From: Euonymus europaeus
Taxonomy: Eukaryota > Streptophyta > Magnoliopsida > Celastrales > Celastraceae
Reading direction: 5' to 3'
NCBI GenBank assembly: GCA_963580455.1
Contig: OY756958.1
Coordinates: forward strand, 21,650,501-21,714,500
Length of the DNA stretch: 64,000 nucleotides
The notes beneath the pieces are model-generated. The model ran no database searches. It was not told where the DNA came from and saw nothing but the letters and a program-made list of their open reading frames with translations. The first letter of the stretch is position 1, and each line of letters opens with the position of its first letter. Position numbers and translations under genes: made by a program. Positions 1 to 10,755 of this stretch are shown here, piece after piece.

Positions 1-589
1 CCAATTAGGTAGGAGATTTGGATTTGTGTATATTCTTGCCAAACTTGGTACAACACTTTTGGATTCTGCCCTACAAAGTAAACTAAACACCACACACAAA
101 ATGATGAATTTGTCAAAAGTCTGATTTTTTCCCCCTTCGAAAACAAAGGTTGACCCATTTGACTGTCTTATAAATTTATTATTATTTAATAATGATTTTA
201 ACTTTGCCAAACAAATTTTGCACACATTGGTGTGTTAAATTTACTTAAGCAATCCATTCAATGATTTCTTCTTTCTATTCATTGTGTTTTGTTTTATTTT
301 GGCTCATAAATCTTGCAATTAGATTGACCATTTTTTGGAATCAATTGTATTTTTTGAAAATTTAATCAAGCTCGGGCATGAATATGTCTAATTCAATTCA
401 AAACAGATAGTTTTCCGAGATTCTTGACTAATTGAATTGGATTGGATTGAATTGATTTTGTTTTTGAATAGATCAAATTAGTAGGGAAAAAAAGCATTAA
501 TCATATCTATATTATGTTCTAAAAAAGTATTCATGTTGATATTACAAAAATGGTCATTCCAAACAGGGCTTAACATTCATGAAGAAGCA
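1..589. other. AT-rich intergenic DNA
   Basis: No coding region is supported here. The stretch is AT-rich with short runs such as repeated attgg/attga units near 420-470. I see no terminal repeats or protein similarity. Confidence 0.5.
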
Positions 590-1110
590 CTGTTTTATCC
601 CAATATATGACCTCAATATAGAGAATAAAACTCAATCAATCAAGTAGTAAGAAGCATAGCTGAGGAGGTACCTCGAAAGCAAATTGAGGATCCTCCTTGA
701 AAATCCAGGTGTCTGAACACTACGAGGAAACTAGAGTTTTAAAAGAAGACCAACTCTAATTAGAAAAGGAATCAAGATAATATTCACTTTTCTGTTTATC
801 CCCTGTAGACTATAAAAGAGAATATTCACTCGTATCATAATTAGAACTTCTTAACTCATAAAAAAATGGATCTCTAAATGATTGGTAAGCTAATTTTCGA
901 CTTCGCAATTTCATTGCTAGAATTGAGAGCTCTGAACATCGAACATCCTTTATACTCGCACATCCCCGCACTGACTTTAGTATTAGTGAGGTCCCCTTGA
1001 TCACATCCCCAAGCCCCCCTGAACTCACATTTTCTCTTGTACAAGACATCATTTGAAGAGAAAATCATCTAAAGGAGTCTTTGCAAAGAGACAGGCCTGA
1101 CCAGTTGGTT
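590..1110. repeat. possible degraded LTR-like sequence
   Basis: The segment includes a promoter-like block around 800-830 (ctataaaagaga), followed by about 250 bp that are less AT-rich than their surroundings. This layout recalls the R/U5 part of a long plant LTR. No terminal TG...CA pair, target duplication or second copy was found, so this is only a suggestion. The open frames here on the minus strand do not resemble a known protein. Confidence 0.2.
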
Positions 1111-1955
1111 CGTCATTGAAGTTGATCATTTTTTTAATAGCATTAGTTTGTCGACGTCTGTGGAAAGAGAAAAAAATATTCCCAAAAGTAACTCATAATC
1201 GTCAAACCAAGAAAGACAATGAGAACAAGTCATTAAATGAATGACCCAGAGCATCCCAATGCTCAGAGGCAAGATACCATCGAGCAGTTGAATGTTCAAG
1301 ATATTTGATCAACAATCCTGAATACATGAATGCTTAGAACTGCCCGAGCAACCTAATTTCCTTTCATTGCAAAATAATTCAATAAACTCTTCCGGCAGGT
1401 GCAAATCCTTAGTCCCTGACTATTATGAACAAATGTGGAGAGCTCTTGATCAACAAGGAAGATGTAAATTCCAATTTTAGGAACTCGAGGCATAATGGTC
1501 AAGGAGATGTTTGAGATAAGATTTCGACTAGAAGCACATAGAGAGAAACATCAATGTCGTAGGGAACCAGTTGGAATGAATGGATTGAAAGATCACTATT
1601 TTGTAAGGATTGCAAACCATAGAAGTAATGTGGGATAGCTCATTGACACCTTTGACAACTAAACTACTTAATATAGAGATGCCTCGTCACTTCAAAATCG
1701 GTCGAATGTCTGCGACCAATCACTGGCTGTCAAATTTGCTAATCTTTTTTTCATTTCCAGGCAATGATAGCTGATATCTGTACAAATCATTAACCAAACA
1801 CCCCAATGTCTATTACCACTTGAGAAAGCCTCAAAGAAAGCGCATGAAGAAGTGGGCAGACATGGGATGGGCCGAAGACATTTGCCCCACGATTCTAATC
1901 CTGGGTGCCGCACTGGTGATGTACACTTGCAAACTACTAGGTCGAAAACAAAGGG
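1111..1955. other. intergenic DNA, nothing recognised
   Basis: No gene, RNA or clear repeat structure is visible. The open frame on the minus strand near 1692-2015 has no recognisable domain. Confidence 0.45.
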
Positions 1956-2371
1956 TTCGTTCGGTAGATCAGAAGTTTTGATAGTGTATAAGCTGTGTAG
2001 CATATAAACTGTCAAATAAGCTGTGTAGCATATAAACTGTCAAATAAGCTGTGTACTGTTTGATAGAGCAAATGTTTTGATAGCGTATAAACTGTTAATT
2101 TTCTATTAGAGGTATGTAAAATACTTTAATAATGAAATAAAAGTTATTGAATATGAGTTTTGTTGTAAAGAACTTTACGCGTTGAGTTCGAATATTTAAT
2201 TTTTTTCAAAATTTTACATATATTTTAAAAAATAAAAGGATAAATATATGAGAAAATAGGGATAATAGAGTAAATTCAATTTTTTTTTATATATATAATT
2301 GATGTGATTGTTTACGGATGAAAATAAGTTTATAAGTTGTTTAATAAGCTCATATAAACGAACGACACCAA
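1956..2371. mobile_element. MITE-like element upstream of the SHMT gene
   Basis: The two ends are imperfect inverted repeats: the left end carries gttcgttcgg and the right end, reversed, carries gtgtcgttcgt. A subterminal block at about 2130-2230 (gttgagttcgaatat followed by T-rich sequence) recurs in the MITE pair at 20.6-21.3 kb and in the long-TIR elements at 37-38 and 53-54 kb, so all belong to one related set. A 33-bp unit (gtgtagcatataaactgtca...) is repeated in tandem near 1990-2060. The target duplication could not be fixed. The element ends about 250 bp before the SHMT start codon. Confidence 0.55.
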
Positions 2372-2519
2372 AAGGTTGGAAACGAGTTATTATATAGGTC
2401 GTGACGAAATATGATGTCATAAATTCCAAAATGACTAAAACAAATAATACGAAGTCCCGCCAATTGGGAAAAAAAATTAAAATAAATAACTTAAAACAAA
2501 AGCCCGTAAAAAATCACTG

Positions 2520-2618
2520 CCAAACACTATTAAAAGCCCGAATTCCTTCACCTCTCTCTCGCCCACTCCCACTCGCTTCTATCTCCCTCAATTACTCTCT
2601 CTCCCTCTCTCTCCGGCG
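2520..2618 (+). promoter_or_regulatory. core promoter and CT-rich 5' UTR of the SHMT gene
   Basis: A weak TATA-like tattaaaa lies at about 2528. It is followed by a strongly pyrimidine-rich leader (CTCTCT tracts, about 2550-2616) that leads directly to the start codon at 2619. CT-rich leaders are common in highly expressed plant genes. The transcription start is inferred, not seen. Confidence 0.4.
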
Positions 2619-5529
2619 ATGGATCCAGTGAACGATTGGGGCAACACACCTCTCCTAACCGTGGATCCGGAGATCCATGACCTTATCGAGAAGGAGAAGC
2701 GCCGACAATGCCGCGGCATCGAGCTTATAGCATCCGAGAACTTCACCTCCTTCGCTGTCATCGAGGCTCTCGGGAGTCCCTTGACCAACAAGTACTCCGA
2801 GGGTATGCCCGGTAACCGATACTACGGCGGAAACGAGTTCATTGACCAGATCGAGAACCTCTGCAGATCACGTGCACTCCAGGCCTTCCATCTCGACCCT
2901 ACCAACTGGGGCGTTAATGTCCAGCCTTACTCTGGTTCACCGGCCAATTTCGCTGCCTACACGGCGGTGCTCGAGCCTCATGACAGGATCATGGGGTTGG
3001 ATCTTCCATCCGGTGGCCACCTCACTCATGGATACTATACATCTGGTGGGAAGAAGATCTCGGCTACCTCGATCTACTTCGAGAGTTTGCCTTATAAGGT
3101 GAATTTCACCACTGGTTATATTGATTACGAAAAGCTTGAGGAGAAGGCAATGGATTTCAGGCCTAGGTTGATTATTTGTGGAGGGAGTGCGTACCCTAGG
3201 GATTGGGATTACGCTAGGTTCAGAAGCATTGCGGACAAGGTCGGGGCACTCTTGCTCTGCGATATGGCTCATATTAGTGGCCTTGTTGCTGCTCAGGTAT
3301 GGCTTATTTCTTTTGTTTATATTTGCTATGATTGGATGTGTTTTGGTGTTTGTTGGATCTGGAGGACTATTGGTTTTGGGAAATTAAATCTATGATTGAT
3401 CTGGTTTTCAAATTCCTGGATCTTGTGTTTGTCGACTTTTGGTGATTCAGTGATGAAACTGTATTAGGAATGAGGGATTGTGAGGATATGCTTTTGGTTT
3501 AATATTTTGCTTGCAAAGATTCAAAGAAGCATCTTGCGATGAATGTCGCATGCTATTGTTGTATTGCATTTCCAGTTTTTGCATGTCTGCTTGTATTTAT
3601 TTCAACTCTTTAATAAGTGGTGCATGTGATAGATCTATCTTTGCATCATCTTATTAGTATGCAACTCGTGAAATAGATTTGATTATGTGAACTTTCACAG
3701 GATAATGAAGCTCTCTTCGATTTACTTGAAAATTTTATATGCTTTAGTTACCCTCATCCTACATCTCACATTGTATTTTTCATTTTTGTTCTTCTTGATT
3801 GTTGTCAATCTAGTTATGAATAAGTTGATCTATATGCCATTAAGTTATTAACATAATAGTTTTGGTTTAATATGATGCAGACAGTGAAATGATTCGTCTC
3901 ATCTGTTAAATCTGGATTCAAAATGCAATTTTGTACTTTTATTCTTGAATAGGATCCTATATTTTCTGGGTGGTGAAATGACGTTATTGTCCTTGTAGAA
4001 CGTTGACAATATACCTTTGTTCTTGAGATATCAACTCTGGTGTTCTTGTGTGAGTTTCAAATTGTCTTAATCTTCTCTTTCCTTCCTTGCTGCAGGAAGC
4101 TGCCAATCCCTTTGAGTTTTGTGACATAGTTACTACTACTACCCACAAGAGTTTGAGGGGTCCTAGGGCTGGTATGATCTTTTACCGAAAGGGACCTAAA
4201 CCACCCAAGAAAGGCCAGCCAGAAGGTGCAGTATATGACTTTGAAGACAAGATCAACTTTGCTGTTTTCCCCTCACTTCAGGGCGGTCCCCACAATCATC
4301 AGATTGGTGCTCTGGCTGTTGCACTGAAACAGGCTATGACACCTGGGTTCAAGGCCTATGCTAAGCAAGTCAAAGCCAATGCAGTTGCCGTTGGAAACTA
4401 TTTGATGAGCAAAGGATATAAAATGGTTACAGAAGGAACTGAGAACCACCTTGTTCTATGGGATCTTCGTCCCCTTGGACTGACTGGTAAAAGAATTTAC
4501 TTCACTCGATTGTCTATCTAGTGGTAACATATTAGGATATGATTGGTTTAATTCTCTTTGTAAGATTTTTTTATTATATAATTTTCTATTGTTTCAGGTA
4601 ACAAGGTTGAGAAGCTTTGCGACCTCTGCAATATTACTGTGAACAAGAATGCTGTGTTTGGTGACAGCAGTGCTCTGGCACCTGGAGGAGTTAGAATTGG
4701 TACAAACGGTTATATTTCAAAGTTTACAAACAACACGTTTTTAAATTTTTTTGAATGCAAACTACATAGTTGGTGATGGGTTTTGTGGCATTATCAGACA
4801 CTATTTGGATAGCTGATAAATATGTTTTAACTTCTGATATACTCTAGGACAACAGCTGTTTTTTTTTCAGTCTTGTGGAACTGCCTCAGCGGATATTTCA
4901 AAGTTTACTACGAACAAGGTGTTTTTAGATTAGTTTTTTGAATGCAAGCTACATAGTTGGTGATGGGTTCCGTGGCAATACCACACACTATGCAGATAGC
5001 TGGTAAATATGTTTAAATTTATGGACTCTAGGAAAAAAGCTGTTTTTTCTATCTTGTCGAACAGCCTTAGCTGATAACTTTTCTAACAGGCTCAGTGATT
5101 AATGTGTCAGTTAAAAGAGTTCTTAGGTGGTCAATCTAAAATGTTTCAGAACTGCCTGCCATTGGGTTACACTTGAAATTCCTTTTTTTCCCCCTTACTT
5201 CCTCTTTCTTGCAAAATGAACAACCACTTGATAGGTTTTAGTTCGTTTTGATACAAATTAGCAATTGTGGTTCTCTGTTGGCAGGTACACCTGCCATGAC
5301 TTCGAGAGGCTTGGTTGAGAAGGACTTCGAACAGGTTGGGGAGTTCCTCCACCGTGCTGTGACTCTCACCTTGAGCATCCAAAAGGAGTATGGGAAGCTC
5401 TTAAAGGATTTTAACAAGGGCTTGGTGGACAATAAGGACATTGATGCCCTAAGGGCTGATGTTGAGAAGTTTTCGGCCTCGTTTGACATGCCTGGCTTCC
5501 TCATGTCTGAGATGAAATACAATGATTAG
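2619..5529 (+). CDS. SHM4: cytosolic serine hydroxymethyltransferase
   Basis: This PLP enzyme interconverts serine plus tetrahydrofolate with glycine plus 5,10-methylene-tetrahydrofolate, supplying one-carbon units. Exons are 2619-3296, 4096-4486, 4598-4699 and 5285-5529. All introns are GT-AG, and the sum is 1416 bp (471 residues), the family's usual cytosolic length. The start is the first ATG after a CT-rich leader, and the N-terminus ([12 protein letters not shown]) has no transit peptide, which argues for the cytosolic form. Visible landmarks are the substrate/cofactor region [10 protein letters not shown], the [10 protein letters not shown] loop, [12 protein letters not shown] before intron 1, and the PLP-lysine motif [14 protein letters not shown] with Lys244. 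The C-terminus [11 protein letters not shown] matches plant cytosolic SHMTs. Intron 3 holds a tandem duplication and the 3' flank a 29-bp inverted repeat, listed separately. The Arabidopsis SHM4 symbol is by family resemblance; SHM5 orthology is not excluded. Confidence 0.96.
4711..5080. repeat. tandem duplication inside SHMT intron 3
   Basis: About 180 bp occur twice in direct orientation, roughly 4711-4890 and 4893-5080. Shared landmarks include atatttcaaagttta, ctacatagttggtgatggg and the tail ctgcctcagc/cagccttagc. Copies differ by scattered substitutions and small indels, so the duplication is not recent. It enlarges the intron without touching either splice site. Confidence 0.7.
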
Positions 5530-5590
5530 GCCTAGTGTTGAGTGGTATTTCTATGGCATTTCTGTATCTTTGGAACGTCCTTCGTTTGGT

Positions 5591-5912
5591 TTTCTGCACG
5601 GTAGGCTGTAGTCCATTTTGCTTTAAATGTTTGGTTGATCAACAAGTTGGGGAAGTTTGACTCCATAACCTCCCAGCATGATATGTATTTGTTATTTCAT
5701 CTTCTCTCATCAACAATAAGAACGAAAGAGTTTCAGTTGCATTCTACCGTTTGATATTTTGGCCAAGGACGAGGTTTAGTGCTTGCTGAAAGCTTGATGC
5801 TAAAACTTGCCAAGCGATCCAAAGAACACCAATGAATGTAACAAATAAAAAAAACCTCCGCCTCTGGACAAGATAAAAAGAAAAAAATGGACTACAGCCT
5901 ACCGTGCAGAAA
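5591..5912. repeat. perfect 29-bp inverted repeat in the SHMT 3' flank
   Basis: Bases 5591-5619 (beginning tttctgcacggtaggctg) are exactly the reverse complement of 5884-5912. The spacer is 264 bp. The first arm lies 62 bp after the stop codon, probably in the 3' UTR; the second may lie beyond the usual polyadenylation site (a possible signal, aataag, is near 5713). A read-through transcript could fold into a long-loop hairpin. Confidence 0.85.
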
Positions 5913-7115
5913 AAAATGGCATTTCTTCATTAAAAGAAAAAAATGAAGTAGAGAGAGGAAATAACAGCAGTAGAAATAACGCTTCTTCTATAGAGTTCGT
6001 CAATTATTCCGAAGGACTGCTTCAACACGAAACTCATCTTACTAACAATCTCTCACTGCAAAGAATTCAGCGGCAGCACTACTTCACAGAGACGATCTTT
6101 CATCAGTAACTTTGCATTTTTATCCAATGTAGCAGTCCAGACTTCACCCCTCATTCACAGTAAAACTTACTAAAGATCAGAATCCATGCCAATTACAAAG
6201 TTCCAGGCTAAGAGCTCACAAATAGCTGTTCCTACTCAATATATGAGCTGAGAAAAATTGTTTTTTGTGAATCAAGAATTATGGACAGGCAATGAGCGAA
6301 GGGTTCGGACTTCACATTGAGAATCAGTCAGGACACCAAGGTTTTACATTTTCACCAATGCTTCAGAAAAATGAAATCTAATGTTGATCCATCATCTGAA
6401 GCATAAGCTCTCGCCAAATTCGCAGTCCTGTCATCGGCCATCAATTGTTGATTAGTAATAGAAGTCCTCTGCCCTCAAGCAAGCCTTGGAAATAATGGGA
6501 ATCCAGACTTGCACCCAGAGACATGGAAGATGAGAAAATGCATCCATTCTCCTTGATCTCATGCAAGAAAGAGATATCCATAGCGCTGCTATTGTTATTG
6601 TTTTTGCAGGTATTTATAATCTCATCTCGGAAACCAGAAGCTAAACAACCAGAATAGACAGGAAACCATGCACATCGACCTACTGATAAATAATGTGTTG
6701 ATAGATAAACTCAATTAGGTGTGAGTCACTTTCAAATATTCATCCAATAATCAAACAACTAGTAAATGACCCAAAGAGTATCATGCAATCTTACCATGTC
6801 CTTGCTAAATGCTAATTTACTGCACCTTGAAGTTTTCGTAGCAATATTTTTATGTGAAGTGGTCTTCTCAATGTTTTGTTTCGATGTCTCCTACATTTTC
6901 TTTGTTATCTTCGCTTAATTATTCGTTCTTATTCAAGATCATATATCCGAATGACATTCGGTCGGAATCAGATTCTAGTACTACAATATGCAGGTGGCAT
7001 ACCGAATTCTAGTCATCAAATGTTAATATCACTATTACTATGCTTGTTTAGTTTAGTTTAGTTTTCAAGGAAGTGTAGGCAGGCCAAAATAATTTAAATA
7101 TTTTTCTAGAAATGT
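5913..7115. other. intergenic DNA between SHMT and the GRAS gene
   Basis: No gene is supported. The stretch should hold the promoter and 5' UTR of the GRAS gene; a possible splice acceptor (ttcag at about 7178-7182) lies between the two candidate GRAS start codons. No clear TATA box or repeat structure was recognised. Confidence 0.4.
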
Positions 7116-8897
7116 ATGCCGACTAGCCGTTTTCCAGTTTGGATGTGGCCGGATGCCATCTTTCGTTTTAAGGAGTTCAGCTGTGGTGGGTCTGATAATC
7201 ATTTGATAAGCATGGAAGGAGTGAATGAAAGAAAGCTAGATGCAGTTTTGGGAGTCGAAGACTGGGGGGAACCTGGGGATACAATTGATTCCCTTAGTCC
7301 TGAGTCTAGTTTTCCTCAAGATGATTTGATCGAAGGATTAATTTTCTGTGAAGATCCGCAACAAGATCATCATCAGCTCCAATCATTTTCAGATGACGAG
7401 CTTCTTGATAATCGAAGGTTTGCTGCCCTTTTTCCCTCCATTGAAGCATTCCTGGAGAATATTGGTAAGATTCCTGCTGGAATTCAAGATACAGGTGAAC
7501 ACAACAATGAAGAGAATCATCCACATGCTACATCATCATCAGTTGAACTGCTTAAGAGTTTTGGCAGTGGGTTCAAACTATCAAATGGAGGCAAAGTAAT
7601 CGAGCCAACAAGCGAATCGATATCCATAAAGGAGCAGATTACCACTGGACTGTCAACTGAAGAAGTCATGAGGGTTGCTGGGAAAAGGTTCATTCAATCT
7701 TATTCCCAAGAAGTTGATATTATGGCCATACTTAGCAATCCTTTCGATATGTCTTTATCCGGACTTTCAAGTGGGGAAATAGAAGATATAGAACTTGCTG
7801 ATATGCTTCTAGCTTCTGCAGAGAAAGTGAGCAATCAAGAATACGAGAGTGCCAACAAACTGCTCAGCCAATGTGATCGTTTGTCTTCCAGCACTGGAAA
7901 TCCCGTTCAAAGGGTGGTTTATTATTTTTCTGAAGCTCTTCGTGAGAAGATTGATCGAGAATCAAATGGCTCAGCTAAAAAGCTTCCGTTTGACATTCCT
8001 GAGTTGATGATGACTCCCAATTCTGCAGCTCTAGCTTACTTCAAAGAAGTTCCTCTCGGTCAGGTTGGACAAGTTGCCGGAATCCAAGCCATTGTAGAAA
8101 ATGTGGCTATGGCAAAGAGGGTTCACATAATTGATCTTGGCATCAAATATGGAGTGCAATGGACACTTTTGATGCAAGCCCTTGCATCTCGGGACGAATG
8201 CCCGCTTGAGAGTCTCAGGATAACTGCTGTCGGGACTTGTTCGAGTCAAATGGAAGGTGCAGGTAAATGGTTAATGAGTTTTGCTGAAACAATGAACTTA
8301 CCGTTGTCGTTTATGATGGTTACAACGTCAGACATGTTTGACCTCAAAGAAGATCAGTTTGAGATCGATGCAGAAGAAAGAGTTGTTGTCTACTCTGAGT
8401 GTTTCATGTGGATTATGATTCCAAAGCCTGATCGCCTGGATTCTTTAATGAAAGTGATCAGAAAATTCAATCCATGTGTAATGGTGATCACTGAAGTCGA
8501 CACAAATCTCAATTCACCTGATTATGTGAGCCGTTTTATTGAGGCACTTTTCTTTTACAGTGCATATTTTGATTGTCTTGATGTCTGCATGGAGAAGGAA
8601 GATCAAAGCAGGTTGTTTACAGAATCACTAATGAAGCAAGGAATCAAGAGTGTCGTGGTGGGTGAAGGAGAGGAACGAAAAGCTCGATTTGTAAAGATGG
8701 ATGTCTGGAGGGCTTTCTTATCCCGTTTTGGGATGGAAGAGGAACAACTTAGTATGTCTTCCTTGTACCAAGCAAATCTGGTGGTCAACAAGTTTGCTTG
8801 TGGGAATTCTTGTACACTTGATATGAATGGAAAATCCCTAATTATTGGGTGGAAGGGAACTCCACTTCATTCACTTTCAGTCTGGAAGTTCCTTTGA
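7116..8897 (+). CDS. GRAS-family transcription regulator
   Basis: This is an intronless frame of 593 residues encoding a GRAS-domain nuclear regulator. The first ~220 residues are acidic and variable, with no DELLA or TVHYNP motif. The GRAS domain starts near residue 225 with leucine-heptad region I (IELADMLLASAEK...). The VHIID core is at about residue 335 (RVHIIDLGIKYGVQW), followed by heptad region II. The central block has NPCVMVITEVDTN and a RFIEALFFYSAYFD stretch, and the SAW region ends GWKGTPLHSLSVW, with Val in place of the usual Ala. Start choice: the ATG at 7116 gives a plausible continuous frame, but the ATG at 7212 (MEGVNERK) is equally credible. A polyadenylation signal (aataaa) lies at about 9021. 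It resembles proteins often labelled RGL1-like; the exact subfamily cannot be settled by eye. Confidence 0.9.
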   Translation: MPTSRFPVWMWPDAIFRFKEFSCGGSDNHLISMEGVNERKLDAVLGVEDWGEPGDTIDSLSPESSFPQDDLIEGLIFCEDPQQDHHQLQSFSDDELLDNRRFAALFPSIEAFLENIGKIPAGIQDTGEHNNEENHPHATSSSVELLKSFGSGFKLSNGGKVIEPTSESISIKEQITTGLSTEEVMRVAGKRFIQSYSQEVDIMAILSNPFDMSLSGLSSGEIEDIELADMLLASAEKVSNQEYESANKLLSQCDRLSSSTGNPVQRVVYYFSEALREKIDRESNGSAKKLPFDIPELMMTPNSAALAYFKEVPLGQVGQVAGIQAIVENVAMAKRVHIIDLGIKYGVQWTLLMQALASRDECPLESLRITAVGTCSSQMEGAGKWLMSFAETMNLPLSFMMVTTSDMFDLKEDQFEIDAEERVVVYSECFMWIMIPKPDRLDSLMKVIRKFNPCVMVITEVDTNLNSPDYVSRFIEALFFYSAYFDCLDVCMEKEDQSRLFTESLMKQGIKSVVVGEGEERKARFVKMDVWRAFLSRFGMEEEQLSMSSLYQANLVVNKFACGNSCTLDMNGKSLIIGWKGTPLHSLSVWKFL

Positions 8898-9229
8898 TGA
8901 ACGCGCAGATGTTACAACCTCTGGGTTCAAATTCAAGATATTATCTTGAGAAACTGAGATTGTCTAAAAAAGTGAACTGATGTAAAGAACAAAAGTGCAG
9001 AACAGATGGCTGATGTTGATAATAAAACAGCTCAATCGATTTCTCATTCATCCATTAAAAACATCATTACATTACAAATATGAAGCAGATTCTCAGCTTC
9101 AGCTTATGGAGATCATCAAACTAGAAAGATCTAGACTTAAAATTACATGGCATTACATTATTAAACAAACCTAAAACACAACGCATAAGAATCTCAGCAA
9201 ACCACAACAGTAAATATAATGGCTGTACT
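8898..9229. other. GRAS 3' UTR and convergent spacer
   Basis: The stretch holds the GRAS 3' UTR with an aataaa signal near 9021. Beyond that is spacer leading into the decayed 3' end of the F-box pseudogene on the opposite strand. No other feature is seen. Confidence 0.5.
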
Positions 9230-10268
9230 AAACCATTTCATCTGGTATTTGCACTTTGGGTTGCATCAGACTCCTGAAATGGGTCCTTCCAATACATACT
9301 TGCTTAACCCATGACTTATTCCCTCAATATTCAGTCACCACCCATACATCAGATGCACATCTCTTTGAGCTAACGACGGCAAGAGACCATTGAAGATTGC
9401 AAGCGTGGTACAGCAAACCGCCTGAGGAACAGGCAGTGTCATTTCGCTGAACACTTCTGTAGCCAAGCAGCAGCAAATAATACTACCGCTTGTTAAGAAA
9501 AGCTTCCTCTAGTAAAGAATCCCATTATTGTGAAAGAATCCGACCCAGAGAAATATTATCAGCAGTTGGAATTTCTCTCTAAGAATTACTCCTTAGAGAG
9601 TATAACTCAGCTTGATAGACACTAGCGATGGGATCTCTACGAAATATTCTTAGCACCTTGTAGTCAATAGTTTAGTGATCAAAACCAAACCCAACACAGG
9701 AACATTGTATGTGCCTACAAGATGGTGAGAGATTGATGGTGGACAGAGGGAGAGTAGAAATCTCTGGCAGATGGATTCCAGAGAGAAACCATATTAATAC
9801 TAAAATACAGCCATAGTAATCCATTACAGGGACCTGAATTCTAGAAACTTGTGAAGTGGCACGATCATGGTATGGTAAACAAATGGCTTCTGTGATCCTA
9901 AGCAATTCAGTACCATTTGTTGTGGCAGTGGAAGAAGAGAGTAAGGAAATACAATTCAACTTCTCTGGGTGATGGAACACAAAGACGCTGATGTTGCTGA
10001 GTTCGGTTTGCTTGAGATGATGCTTGGCTACGAATTGGGGGTTTTGCATAAGATCACACCAAGATCTTTCAACACACCTGAATCGCATTAGAGATTTCAC
10101 CGGAAGCCTCAAGAGTATGTCGATCACCACATCTTCCGGGGTCTCGTCTTTCATGATCTCCGTCTTGCAGAACAAATCAAAATCAATTATAAATGTCTCA
10201 GTGTCTTCTTCTTTGCTTGATATGGGCAAGTGACTTTGTGGGTCTAGCCATGGCAGACGTAAATCCAC
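9230..10268 (-). pseudogene. F-box/FBA-domain protein pseudogene
   Basis: Read on the minus strand, the first open part (10268-9672) holds a clear F-box (TPEDVVIDILLRLPVKSLMRFRCVERSW, about residues 43-70). The probable original start is Met39 (10154). This is followed by the early F-box-associated domain (PQFVAKHHLKQTE). Beyond it the FBA domain can still be traced in different frames: a frameshift occurs after VMDYYGC, a stop follows GFGFDH, then DYKVLRIFRRDP...SVYQAELYSLRSNS hits a stop where Trp is usual, and a later piece reads VWVVTEY-stop-GNKSWVKQV near 9310. F-box proteins normally recruit targets to SCF ubiquitin ligases; this copy cannot make a full one. A Ty3 retrotransposon sits 24 bp upstream of the first ATG. 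Confidence 0.75.
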
Positions 10269-10296
10269 CTACTACAAGCACAGCCTCAAGTGCCCC

Positions 10297-10755
10297 TGGT
10301 GCAGCAACCAGGGAGTAGAAATGAGGAACAACGAAACAATATACAGAGGTTCCAAAAGTGTGCCAATATATTCAATAGCTGAATAACAAAACACCACTGT
10401 TAAGTTCAATAGCTGGGTAATAATGATACAACTAATAGAGACCAAAAGATAATAGTGGCAAGCCACTCTTCTCCGGGGAGTATTTCTTTTTCACCCAAAA
10501 AGCAACCACTAAACTAAAGCAAACCAAGGAAAAGATAAAAGACAGATGCAACGGCTCTCCACTAACGAGCATATTGGCCTTGCATCATGACCTTGACCAA
10601 AAAGAGACAATCACGTTCTAAGAATATTTCTTAAGCTCTTTGTACGAGGCTTGAGCTTCTTAATAATACTCTATCGTGTTTGAAAAGGTAAACTTACTTC
10701 CACCTCAGCATCCACTATATTCTCTGTAGTTCCTTGATCAACGGCTCCTACATCA
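10297..10755 (-). repeat. 3' LTR of the Ty3 element
   Basis: 459 bp, starting TGATGTAGGA and ending TGCTGCACCA in element orientation. The pol frame reads through the start of this LTR and stops inside it at 10671. Confidence 0.93.

Noticed and set aside
1692..2015. 107-codon minus-strand frame
   Set aside because: It has no domain, and its start side reaches into the MITE at 1956.
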